Part shown: in pieces, positions 32,295 through 42,780 of the stretch
How positions within the stretch are numbered: position 1 is the first letter of the stretch
Layout: every line of letters starts with the position of its first letter
DNA from: Triglochin maritima
Lineage: Eukaryota > Streptophyta > Magnoliopsida > Alismatales > Juncaginaceae
NCBI GenBank assembly: GCA_963682175.1
Contig: OY821791.1
Coordinates: forward strand, 21,170,542-21,234,541
DNA length: 64,000 nucleotides
Direction of reading: 5' to 3'
Notes under the pieces: generated by a model
Database searches by the model: none
Told to the model about the DNA's origin: nothing
The model's input: the letters and a program-made list of their open reading frames with translations, nothing else
Made by a program: the position numbers and the translations under genes

Positions 32295-33596
32295 GTCCCG
32301 AATCCAAATCTGAGTGCACCGGGTTGAATCAATTTTTGAACTTGAGTTTGAAATTTAAATTTCAAATTCAATTTGAAGAATCAATTACTTTTTTTTTTTT
32401 TTGAATTTTTGAATTTTAAATTTTTTTTTTTAAAGGAAACAAACAATAGAAAGGTAAGGATGAGAAGGGAAAGAAAACTCAGACGAGAAGGGAAACTTAA
32501 CTCTAAAGGATAAAAATTAGGGTTGGTCAGAAATTTCCTGAACAAGCACGGTCAAAACAATCCTAGACCTAGTGTCACTTAGATCTAGACGACTCCTAAC
32601 TGGTTGAGTCGAATTGATTTGCTTGATTCACCTCCCTCACCAATCAAACCAAGTTGGCCAGTTAGTGTATAGCTAGTGGGGGCGCTTCCGACAGAGTCGG
32701 TGCCAATTAGACAACCACGTCGCTTGGAAGACTTTCGTCGACACAAAAACACTTTCTAGACACCAAATTGAATTCAATTAGCTTCAGGTCATAGCAAGTC
32801 AAACCAATCTCCTCCTTAATTGAGTCCGAGTCCTTAGGGGCCAATGTCTAATTGATTTTAAATTTTAGGCTTAGGCGACACTTCAGGATTGTGGTTTGTG
32901 GGCTACGGGAGGGTGATGAAATCCCCACCGTATCTTTTCCTACGGAGTTGCCCTTAAGATAGTTTAACTTAAATCTAGCAAAGATAGTCAAACAATGGTC
33001 CTTTTAATGGGGGCAATTGCAAGGTTGTATGCAACTAAATTATATGCTCTAATGCAATCGATAAAAACCTCGATACGTACCTTGCCTCCAGCAATTTTCA
33101 ACAAGTATTAATTTGCAAGAATTTAGCAAGAATAATGCAAGCAAAACATTATATGATGCATGCACTAAGGTCTTTCTAATTTTGCCAATTTTAGGTCAGA
33201 GTTGAATTATTGCCAATTATGGAATTGTAACCCTAGCACGTGCAATTCTACGAAAGGAAACTTTTCAACTATTCAGATTTTACGAGAAAGGCAAGAAAAG
33301 TTACCTCCGCAATGCTCAGTCGGGTTCGCCGCCCGCTCTCGGAGATTCCAGTAGCTCAATGCGACCACCCAGAGATGTCGACGATGCCCCAGAAAATTGA
33401 AGACCAGATTCCAACCCTGTGCGGCGTTTCCGCCGCACTTTACCTTGTTGGTGCGGCGATTCCGCCTCCCACTTGGTTCAGAATGCGGTGAGATTTCACC
33501 GCGTGCTCTGTCGTCTCCTGAAACGCAAATCCAAAGAGTTAGATCGCGCACACGATAAACAGAAAAAAATCGAAAATACAAAAACAAACGAAATCT
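32295..33596 (-). other. Long leader of element B
   Basis: About 1.3 kb between primer site and gag start. It holds T-rich runs (32385-32432) and a GCGGCG palindrome pair (33419-33468) near the primer site. It is related to 44257-45510 in element C but clearly diverged. No gene is seen. Confidence 0.6.
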
Positions 33597-33619
33597 TCGT
33601 CGCCTCCCCGGCAACGGCG
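33597..33619 (-). other. tRNA-Asp-type primer-binding site of element B
   Basis: The minus strand reads TGGCGCCGTTGCCGGGGAGG, a form characteristic of Athila elements. The adjacent LTR is absent; foreign LTR sequence starts here. Confidence 0.85.
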
Positions 33620-34334
33620 CCAAAAAGGTGGCGATTCCGCCGCACCTCAAGAGCAAAGTGCGGCGAATCCGCCGCACCAAATTAGATTCATGCTCTAAAA
33701 ATTTTACCGGTTGCGTGTTGACGCGTGTACTTTCTTATTTCATGCTTAGGTCCCTTGTATCGGCTATAAATAGCCCCGAGAACGATGTTGTGAGGAGTTC
33801 TTCCTTTTGTTCCATAATTTAGCAATAAAATTCTGTTTCTTTTATTTTATGTTTTTAATTTTCTTTTCTTAGTTTCTCTAGGACCCCTTCTCCCTCCCTC
33901 CATCTATGAGTTTCTAACTCTTTCCAAAGGGTAGGGGTGACGGATTTAGGGTGATGAGAAGAGAAGATGTTATTATTTTAATTTCGTATTAGTATGTTTT
34001 GATTACTTGAGTTTATGTTAAATCATTTATCATGTAATGCTTTATAACTAATATGATTTATTATAAGTTTCAGAATTCTCTAATCTAAACCCGATATCTA
34101 AACCTCCACCCAACGGAATTCACCATCTTTGTTCTTGTTTTAGTTTTATTTGTTCATGTTTCTTGCTTTAGATAATTAAAACCCAAAAATCTCAAAACCA
34201 ACCTTATTATTGTTCTCTCTCTCTCTAATCGAAAATCCAAAAATAACAATATCTCTCCCTCCTTGTGTTCGACCCGTATTTGCCACGTCTTCATTGACAC
34301 CGTGCACTTGCGGTATAAATTAAAATTCACATCA
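33620..34334 (+). repeat. Truncated Athila-like LTR at the duplication junction
   Basis: Virtually identical to 20201-20915, the 3' part of the solo LTR in the same orientation, and followed by the same GGATC and chromovirus sequence. It lacks its first 485 bp because the duplication breakpoint lies inside it. Confidence 0.9.
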
Positions 34335-34378
34335 GGATCTAACAATCCACCCTCATTAAAAGAATTTTGCCCACGAAA

Positions 34379-35845
34379 TTAAATCCAGCGCTTACCAAAC
34401 AGCTCCGGATACGACTTCCGGACTTCCTCTTCAGCCTCCCAAGTAGCCTCTCGCTCAGAGTGATGCTGCCACCTGACCTTAACCATAGGAATGGTCCTCC
34501 TCCTGAGTTGGTGCTCCATCCGATCCACAATCTCTACCGGTCTCTCCTCAAGAGACAAATCCTGCTGGATCTCTGGAACCTCAATCTGAATCACATGAGA
34601 AGGATCTGATATGTACTTCCTCAGCATCGAAACGTGGAAGACGTTATAAAGACCAGAAAACTGTGGCGGCAACGCAATCCGGTAGGCGACCTCTCCAACT
34701 CGGTCTAAAATCTCGAACGACCCAATGTACCTCGGACTGAGCTTCCCCTTCTTCCCGAATCTCATCACCCCACGCGATGGTGAGATCTTTCGAAAGACAT
34801 GATCGCCAACCTCAAAAATCAGCACACGCCGACGCCGATCCGTGTAGCTCTTCTGCCAACTCTGAGTTGTCGCTAGCCTCTGTCTGATCACATTAACCTT
34901 CTCATTATACATCTGTACAATCTCAGGCCCGACTAGCTGTCTCTCGCCTACCTCACTCCAGCACACCGGTGATCTGCAAGGTCTCCCGTACAAAGCCTCG
35001 TACGGCACCATCCCAATACTCGCATGGTAGTCGTTGTTGTAGGCGAACTCGATCAACGACAAGTGCTCATCCCAATGCCCTGCCCAATCCAGAGTGCATG
35101 CTCTCAACAGGTCCTCTAACGTCTGAATGGTCCTCTCGGACTGACTGTCTGTCTGCGGATGAAATGTTGTACTGAACTTCAGACGAGTTCCCAGAGCCTG
35201 CTGCAAACTACCCCAGAATCTGGAAGTGAACCTCGGATATCGATCTGAAATGATACTCACTGGCACCCCATGCAGTATGACGATCTCCTCGATATACAAT
35301 CTCGCAAGACCCTCCAAAGGTAGAGTAGTCCGGATGGCCAGAAAATGTGCCGATTTGGTCAGTCGATCGATTATAACCCAAATCGCGTCATGAGAGCTCC
35401 TCGTCTTCGGCAACCCGGTGACGAAATCCATCGTCACGTGCTCCCACTTCCACTCTGGTAACTTTATACTCTGCATCGGTCCCGCTGGTCTCTGGTGCTT
35501 GATCTTCACCTGCTGGCAAACCAAGCACCTAGCCACAAAATCAGCCACATCACGCTTCATCCCTCTCCACCAGAAGTTCTGCTGCAGATCCTTATACATC
35601 TTCGTACTCCCCGGGTGAATGGAATATTTGGCTCGGTGTGCCTCCTCCATGATGTCATCTCTCAGCTCAACGACCTTCGACACCCAGATCCGACTCCTGA
35701 ACCTCAGACCTCCATCCACTCCCACAGTGAAGTCTGACCCATACCTGGCAGCTGACTGTAGCAGACTAGTCAAATTCTCATCACTGTGCTGAGACTGCAC
35801 AACTCGACTGACGGTCTGCGGCTCCACTCGAAGACCCGCAATCAC
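34379..35845 (-). CDS. Chromovirus integrase with chromodomain, copy 2, open
   Basis: 488 codons without a stop. The zinc-binding residues are H70, H77, C107, C110. The catalytic core has D140 (TMDFVTG), D201 (ISDRYPRF) and E237 (SQSERTIQ), with 35 residues between the last two. The C-terminal chromodomain spans roughly residues 435-480 ([28 protein letters not shown]). No private damage is seen. The true protein would start upstream in the pol frame; the Met at 35845 is only the first Met after a frame break at the G run near 35851. Confidence 0.9.
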   Translation of the reverse strand: MIAGLRVEPQTVSRVVQSQHSDENLTSLLQSAARYGSDFTVGVDGGLRFRSRIWVSKVVELRDDIMEEAHRAKYSIHPGSTKMYKDLQQNFWWRGMKRDVADFVARCLVCQQVKIKHQRPAGPMQSIKLPEWKWEHVTMDFVTGLPKTRSSHDAIWVIIDRLTKSAHFLAIRTTLPLEGLARLYIEEIVILHGVPVSIISDRYPRFTSRFWGSLQQALGTRLKFSTTFHPQTDSQSERTIQTLEDLLRACTLDWAGHWDEHLSLIEFAYNNDYHASIGMVPYEALYGRPCRSPVCWSEVGERQLVGPEIVQMYNEKVNVIRQRLATTQSWQKSYTDRRRRVLIFEVGDHVFRKISPSRGVMRFGKKGKLSPRYIGSFEILDRVGEVAYRIALPPQFSGLYNVFHVSMLRKYISDPSHVIQIEVPEIQQDLSLEERPVEIVDRMEHQLRRRTIPMVKVRWQHHSEREATWEAEEEVRKSYPELFGKRWI

Positions 35846-37298
35846 TGCTCCCCCCCGAGCTCTCTGTGAACGGCCTCCACTCTGACAATGTCTCGAGTAG
35901 CCTCTTCTCCTGAATACACAAACTCGCAGCTGACACCTCCACTTTCCTGCTCAGCACGTCTGCAACTGAATTCGCCTTCCCCGGATGATAGGAGATGGTG
36001 AAATCAAAATCCTTAATCAGCTCAAGCCATCTGCGCTGCCTCATATTCAGCTCCTTCTGTGAAAACAGGTACTTCAGACTCTGATGGTCAGTGAATACTT
36101 CAAACCGCTCTCCATACAAATAGTGACGCCAAATCTTCAGAGCATGAACCACGGCTGCCAACACTAAATCGTGAGTGGGGTAATTCTTCTGATGCACCTT
36201 CAGCTGCCTCGAAGCATACGCCACTACCTGACCGTGCTGCATCAGTACGCATCCCAAACCAACACCTGAGGCGTCGCTGTAAATCACATAACCTCCGCTA
36301 CCGCTGGAAAGAGTCAGTACTGGAGCAGTCGTCAACCGACTCTTCAGTTCCTGAAAACTGTCCTCGCAGTTCTGGGACCAAACAAACTTCACTCCTTTCT
36401 TCGTCAGTGCTGTCAGGGGTGAAGCAAGTCTCGAGAAGTCTTTGATGAACCGACGGTAATAACCCGCCAATCCAACAAAACTCCTAATCTCAGTCACGCT
36501 CGTCGGGGCTCTCCACTGCGTCACTGCCTCGACCTTCGCTGGATCCACCGATATCCCAGCTCCCAACGCTATATGCCCCAAAAATGCTACATTGTGAAGC
36601 CAGAACTCGCACTTCGAAAACTTGGCATACAGCTGCTGATCTCTCAGAATGCCAAGTACAATCCTCAGATGCTCCCGGTGCTGATCCATATCTGGTGAAC
36701 AGACTAAGATATCGTCCACAAAGACAATCACGAACCGATCGAGATACTGACTGAATCTCCTATTCATCATATCCATAAATGCTGCAGGCGCGTTCGTCAA
36801 CCCGAACGGCATCACCAGAAACTCAAAGTGCCAGTATCTCGTCCGAAAAGCTGTCTTCTGAACATCTGCCTCTCTGATCTTCAACTGATGGTACCCGGAT
36901 CGCAGATCAATCTTCGAGAACACCTTCGCTGACTGCAACTGGTCAAACAGGTCCTCGATCCTGGGCAAAGGATACTGATTCCTCACGGTATACTTATTCA
37001 GCATCCGGTAATCTATACACATCTGCAACGAGCCATCCTTCTTCTTCACAAATAAAATCGGCGCACCCCATGGTGAGACACTAGGTCGGATAAACCCAGT
37101 ATCCATCAGATCCTGCAACTGCTTCTTCAGCTCCGCCAACTCTGCAGGCGCCATCCTGTACGGAGCCTTCGACTGCGGTGTAGTCCCAGCTACTAGATCA
37201 ATGCCGAACTCTATCTCTCTGTGGGGTGGTAGACCGGAGACATCATCAGCAAACACCTCGGGAAAATCCTGAACAATCTCGATGTCCTCCTGCCTCCT
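35846..37298 (-). pseudogene. Chromovirus reverse transcriptase and RNase H, copy 2
   Basis: Open from 37256 to 35781 with the same motifs as copy 1 ([27 protein letters not shown]). It keeps the Ala-Pro of SPWGAPILF, which is Ala-Ser in copy 1. The TAG before it (37299-37301) and the frame break after it are shared with copy 1. Confidence 0.92.
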
Positions 37299-37907
37299 CT
37301 ACTCCGGATCTGGAACTACCAAAGTGGCTACAAAAGCCCTGCAACCCTGCTGAATCAACTTCCAAGCTCTAACTGAAGAAACGATCAACCGACTCCCGCG
37401 GTCCTGCAATCCTCTGATCAGAGGATCAGGCAAACCTCGCCTCGGAATCAAAATCTTCTTATCACGGCACAAAACTCGGACGTCATACTGGGACAACCAA
37501 TCCATCCCGAGTATAACATCGAAGTCCACCATCGGTAGCAAGACTAGGTCAGCCGGAAATTCCTGGCCTTCCGAAGCAATCGTGGCGCCGGGAAGAAATC
37601 TCCCCACAGTGCCCACCAAACCCAGGGGTGTGCTGACTTCCAAAGTGGCAGTCAACATCGCAGGGGTACGGCCCAACACGCTCGCAAACTGCTCAGAGAT
37701 GAGCGAGTGTGTGGCACCAGAGTCGAACAACACCCTAGCTACCAAATCTGCAACAAGTAGCGTACCTTCCACCACCGTGCTGGCATCTCTAGCCTCCTCC
37801 GCCTGGATAGTGAACACGTGACCTGCTCTCTTCCCTTGCTGGGGTGGTGCTACTACTAGATGACTCGGACCAGCTCCACCAGCTGTGGATGATCTCGGTC
37901 GAACCAT
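37299..37907 (-). pseudogene. Chromovirus protease region, copy 2
   Basis: Same DSGATHSLIS active site and same terminal TAG as copy 1. The upstream knuckle reads CHGCGQLGHF, where copy 1 has CHGCGLLGHF. Confidence 0.88.
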
Positions 37908-38035
37908 AGGCCCACCCGGCCTACTCGGACAAGAACGAATAAAGTGACCCAGCTGGCCACAACCATGACACGCTCCAGAACGGGGCCCGCAACCGCGTCC
38001 CGGATGAACTCCACCACACTGCCTGCCTGCCCAGC

Positions 38036-38830
38036 CTACGGTGGTCCACCTCCGTCAACCCGGGGCCTCTTGCCCGAATTCCCTGACAATTGACTCCCCG
38101 GACGCACTTCGGTCTTCACCTGCGACCTCCTAGCCTCCTCGATGTCCTGGCTATACTGATCAATGATGGTCGCAAACTTCACAACGTCTGCTAACTTCTG
38201 TGGCATGCTCGTCGTAACACGGGCCCTGAACTGCGGCCTCAGACCGCGCACAAACCTCTGAGCCCTCTGCTCCTGTGTCACATAAATCTCTGGACAATAT
38301 CGCTCCAATGCGTGGAATTTGTTGATGGAGGCAGCCAGAGTCATGTCCCTCTGCTCCAAAGCTAGGAACTCATCTCTCTTCCTGTCACGGGCGTGCTGCG
38401 GAAAATACTGCTGGTTGAATTCCACCAGGAAATCCTCCCAGCCCAACTCCTCACTATCCTCGAAAACCACAGCAGAAGTGGACCTCCACCAGTTGGTTGC
38501 GCCGCCGTCCAACACATAGGTGGCCAGATCCACCTTCCTCTCAGGAGGACACCCAATCGCCCGAAATATCTTCTGGATCTTAAAGACCCAGTCCTCTGCT
38601 GCCTCTGGGTCGCCGCAACCATCGAAGGATGAGGGATGCTGACGCATAAACCGATCAAGCACTGCGCCCGCTCCTCCCTGCTCAGCCTTGGCAGATTGGC
38701 GCTCGAGAATCTCGCCCAGTCTACCCAGCATGTCATGGAGGGTCCTCAACTCCTCTCCCCTTCTCCCCTCATCTGCCTCAATACTGGGGCTACGATCTCG
38801 GGGAGGAGGTCTCACGCGTCTCGGGTCCAT
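38036..38830 (-). CDS. Chromovirus gag, copy 2
   Basis: 264 aa, differing from copy 1 at only two visible positions (RDEFLAL and FATIIDQ). It has the same premature TAG before the zinc knuckle. Confidence 0.88.
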   Translation of the reverse strand: MDPRRVRPPPRDRSPSIEADEGRRGEELRTLHDMLGRLGEILERQSAKAEQGGAGAVLDRFMRQHPSSFDGCGDPEAAEDWVFKIQKIFRAIGCPPERKVDLATYVLDGGATNWWRSTSAVVFEDSEELGWEDFLVEFNQQYFPQHARDRKRDEFLALEQRDMTLAASINKFHALERYCPEIYVTQEQRAQRFVRGLRPQFRARVTTSMPQKLADVVKFATIIDQYSQDIEEARRSQVKTEVRPGSQLSGNSGKRPRVDGGGPP

Positions 38831-38926
38831 CTACACAGGAGACACAAAACATGAATCAGAACAATGCATGCATGCTCGACACAACTCTAAGGGTGGTTCC
38901 TTTGGACGAAGACACTGAAACTGACC

Positions 38927-38938
38927 CCTCTGATACCA
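38927..38938 (-). other. Chromovirus primer-binding site, copy 2
   Basis: TGGTATCAGAGG on the minus strand, next to the LTR start at 38942. Confidence 0.88.
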
Positions 38939-38941
38939 AGT

Positions 38942-40611
38942 TGTAACGTCCTCAAACACAGCGGAAAATTTCAAATTTAAATCATACAATCAACGAGGAC
39001 ATTACGAAAAGAAATATACACACCGGTGCACCAACATATAATATATATATGTGAACAAGTTTACAAAAGAATGTGATTACATCAAAAGATCATATACATA
39101 AAATATACACAAGTAATCACGACCACCTCAAAAGATAAGGAAAGCAGGATCCGGTCTCGAGTGCTCCCTCCGCCGTCACCACCCACCTACCATCGCTCTC
39201 GGCCTGAAAGCAGACAATAAATGCCTAAGTTTCCAGGAGGAAACCCGGTATGCCAAACCCTAACACATATATGGACAAAATGAAATATGCAAGGAACCAT
39301 AAATACCACAACTGATACACCCGCTAAGTTCCCGGGACCTCTCTCCCGGCCATAGCCAAACAACACGGGTCTCAAGGGTCCTCTCACCCCAACCCACCAA
39401 CACTCATGCACACAAGGCACCGCCGGTCCATATCATGGCCAAACAACCCCCTTCTTGCCTCAGTGTAACCGGAGCCACGGTTTTGCATCATTCGCCGGAG
39501 CCACGGCTTTGCCTCAATTGCCGGAGCCACGACGACAGTTATCACAATCCCTCTCCACCTGTCACTACTGATCACTATAGGGCCTACTTGTCCGTCCATC
39601 GCCCCAAAAGGGCCGGTGAACCCGTCGCCTTCTAGCCAATCAATAGCAACACACACACACAAAAACAGTGTAAAACGGTCGAACCAAAACTGTCTTCCGG
39701 TTGACCGATCCTCACCCAGAGAACTGGCCCAACCGAAAAACCCTCCAAACGGTCGACCGGCAAAGGGGTCCTGGTCACCGAAAAGCACCAGTAGAAATCC
39801 ATTTTCGCAAACCACGATAATACGGTCGAACAACCGAACCCTATCGGTCGACCGAAAACCACCAGCAGGACTCACCAACAGTCCACACTTCACGGTCGAC
39901 CGAAACCGGACTTCCGGTCGATCGACCATTAAGTTAACTTAAGTGTCGGTCGGACGATGTCAACGAACGGTCGACCGTTTAGATGGTCAACGCCCCCAAC
40001 CGACCTACAACAGTACTTTCGGTCCACCGGCAAAGGGGTCCCGTTCGACCGAAAATACCCAGGACGTTGTTCCCTTGCTAAAAATGCACAACCGGTCGAC
40101 CGCCGAATGTGTATCGTTAGACCGGTGCGAGGAATTCACCCAAAATACAGTATAACCGGTCGACCGAACCCAAAACACCGGTTGACCGATTTTAGTGTAG
40201 AAACGGCTGTGTAGGTCCGACGAGCCCAAAACGGCATACCGTCGACCGCTCCCACCCCCACACTAATAATAGGTGAGCGTAAAAGCAAGTTTGAAATACC
40301 TTAAGGCTTGAACAAGCCTTTGAAGAAACAACGGCGAGCTCTTCCTCGCGAAACCTCCCGCGATCGACGATCCTCGCTCCTCCGGCGACTCCAACAGCAA
40401 CTCTCGTGCTCTCCCATCGCCACACCATGCCGACCTTCCACTTGTTGTCTAGAGAGACGAGTCTAGAGAGAGAGAGAGTGAGTGAGAGAGATGAGATTGT
40501 GAGAGAGAGAGAGTAAAAACCCAAACCTTATATACTTTTCTCCCACTCGATCTCAGCCGTCCATCTCAATCTATCACTAATCCTCCCCTAAACACAATTA
40601 AAACATAAGCA
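38942..40611 (-). repeat. Chromovirus 5' LTR, copy 2
   Basis: Near-identical to 25527-27194, including the truncated outer end and following filler. The palindrome array spans 39675-40252. Confidence 0.9.
39675..40252. repeat. CGGTCGACCG array in chromovirus LTR, copy 2
   Basis: The same motif set as 26261-26840 with a few extra changes (for example GGTCGATCG near 39916). Confidence 0.8.
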
Positions 40612-40922
40612 TCACAAATAATATGCATGCATAACAATTGTGAGCTCGACAACCCGCAAGTACCAACCATCAATCAATCATAATCATAATCGTGTGAAAA
40701 ATAATACGGAATATGACATTCAGCCAATAAGCACAATCAGGAGACATGCATCACAAATAATATGCATGCATAACCATTTGGAACCCCCATTCGGATTCGA
40801 CCACAACCTGTGCTTCTGAAATCTATCAATCAGTCAGACGCACACCTGGTAGCTCCACACTAACGACATGTAGCCCTTTCCTCTCTTGGGTGGCTCCACG
40901 TGGCCCACTAGGTGACTCTTTC
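40612..40922 (-). repeat. Filler and left part of mini-LTR 0
   Basis: Counterpart of 27195-27505. From about 40638 it is the mini-LTR of the tandem array. The right part of the same LTR resumes at 46711 after element C, so this was one LTR before the insertion. Confidence 0.85.
40918..40922. repeat. Target-site duplication CTTTC, left
   Basis: Matches 46706-46710. Uninterrupted repeat units read GGTGACTCTTTCCTAAGT at this point, confirming the insertion site. Confidence 0.9.
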
Positions 40923-41474
40923 TGATGAGAATTAAGTTTATACCGCAAGTGCACGGCGTCTATGAAGACGTGGCAAGTATGGGTCGAACACAAGGAGGGA
41001 GAGATTTCGTAGTTGATGTTGTTTTCGATTAAGAGGAAGAAGGAAGAAGAAATAAGTTGGGTTTTTGGTATTTTTGATTTAATTAACTAAACTACGAAAC
41101 AAAAGCAATTAAAATTAAAACAAGAACAAAGAAGAGAATTCCGTCGGGTGGAGGTCTAGACTTAGGTTTAGATTGGAGAATGGAGAAACTTGAAATAAAT
41201 CATGTTAGTTATGAAGCATTACAAGATAAATGATTTAACATAAACTCAAGTAATCAAAATATACTAATCACGAACTTAAAACAATAACATGCATTCATCT
41301 TCTCTACCCCTAATTCCATCACCTCCACCCTTTGGAAAGAGTTAGAAACTCATGGAGGGAGGAAGAAGAAGGGATCCTAGAGACATTAAAATAAAATAAA
41401 AACAAAATAAAACAGAATTTTATTACTAATGATCCAAGACCAAAGACATATGATGCAATGTATGCAATGCATCA
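40923..41474 (-). repeat. Athila-like 3' LTR of C, internally deleted (552 bp)
   Basis: Both ends are intact, but about 620 bp present in B's LTR (28033-28652) are missing. The breakpoint has AAAG on both sides of the deleted segment. The TATA box and palindrome pair are lost. Confidence 0.9.
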
Positions 41475-42780
41475 AATACCCCCACACCTAGATTTTGCTA
41501 GTCCCTAGCAAAACAAAATATAAGAAAATGAAAACAGGGAAATCCTAACTCACTTTCGTAGGAATCACGGTTGCACTTAGCATGTGCAACAAGCCTTTAA
41601 ACCTCTTTGTTTCCAAGGAGGAGGAGTGTTGTCTCCTGAGGGTTTTCAGCGGATATACCCACAAAATCCTAAATCAACATTTCATTAATAGTTCTCAATA
41701 TCCCTACCTCAACCTTATACATCTTACTGAGAATTCTTGCGTGCTCATTATACAATTCTAACTCATTAAAAATATGACTTGGTCTTTGTTCCTCCAACAT
41801 TCGCACCACTAACCCCTCTACACATGTTATCACATAAATTATTTTGCACGCCTCCTCTGGTGGTGAAGTATCATTTGGATCAACCATGGCATGGATCATT
41901 CTTTTAGCTTTGGGCCTTGAGTATTATTATTATATATATTTTTTTTTCGTGATTCAACACATTTGCTTTTTGACACTTTTACCCTTTTGCATTCCTGTAG
42001 CGAGTTTGGTCGATAATCCCGAGCTGGTAGACTCAAGTTACCAGGTTTCAAGATACCCCTACGGACCAGTGACTCGAAGGCTTGGGCTTTTGTAATCATT
42101 TTGCAAAATGTGTTTTCCTCACTTTATTTTTATTTTATTTTACTTTTATTTTCCTCAAGGCTTAATTGCTATTAGAAGTCCACACTTCCCGGTATATTTT
42201 CCTCAACCTCTGCTTTTTATCAACCACTTCAAGGATTTGATTCATCCAATTTAGGTGCATACATGTCTTAAAAGGCAATGTGTTATTTCTTTGGAACTTA
42301 GATTTATGTCATAATTTCTACAAGCAGAACTATATAATAAGGAATAAAAACTTAATGCAATTTGTACATGGGTTTTGGCAGTTCAATCTTAAGCTATGTC
42401 ATGAACATTAAATTTTTTTTAATTTTTTTTTAAATAAAAGACAGAATATATAGATAAATATATACATAAACACTCCCCCACACCTAAATCATGCATTGTC
42501 CTCAATGTATGCGAGCAAGATAGTACATGGATTTATGCATGAAAAAGGAAAGATCTCACCAACGTGAAGTACAAAGGAAAGTTCATGGCTCTGTTGATGG
42601 ACAAAAACCCGCATTCCCTCAAAAACCTGTGAGATGCTAAAGAAGGGATAAATACAACAAATTTTATTTTATTTTTTTGGTTTTTTTTTATACTTATTGT
42701 TATACATATATAACTATGTACAAACATAAGTTCCCATCTTCATTTGTCAAGAGACATCAAATGGAAACCTCAAGAGTGGG
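41475..42780 (-). other. 3' non-coding region of element C
   Basis: Polypurine tract at 41475-41490, a 76-codon frame at 41669-41899 matching B's, and a second GTGTGGGGG tract near 42474-42486. Similarity to B ends near 42520. No other gene is seen. Confidence 0.55.

Larger units (their letters stand above)
27506..33619 (-). mobile_element. Athila-like non-autonomous LTR retrotransposon B (gag-protease only)
   Basis: It comprises a 3' LTR (27506-28681), polypurine tract (28682-28697), gag-protease gene (29811-32294), long leader and a tRNA-Asp-type primer site (33597-33619). No RT, RNase H or integrase is present between gag-protease and the LTR. The 5' LTR is missing: at 33620 the sequence switches to an oppositely oriented LTR fragment, the junction of the segmental duplication. 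Confidence 0.85.
34335..40611 (-). mobile_element. Chromodomain Gypsy retrotransposon, copy 2 (duplicate, 3' LTR missing)
   Basis: Near-identical copy of 20916-27194, offset by 13415-13419 bp. It has the internal region and 5' LTR (38942-40611) but only 10 bp of the 3' LTR (34335-34344). The integrase is better preserved than in copy 1. It arose by segmental duplication, not by retrotransposition, because it carries the same foreign junctions on both sides. Confidence 0.92.

Noticed and set aside
27506..33619. Calling element B a complete Athila retrotransposon
   Set aside because: No RT, RNase H or integrase motif is present in any frame between 28682 and 33596, and the 5' LTR is replaced at the duplication junction.
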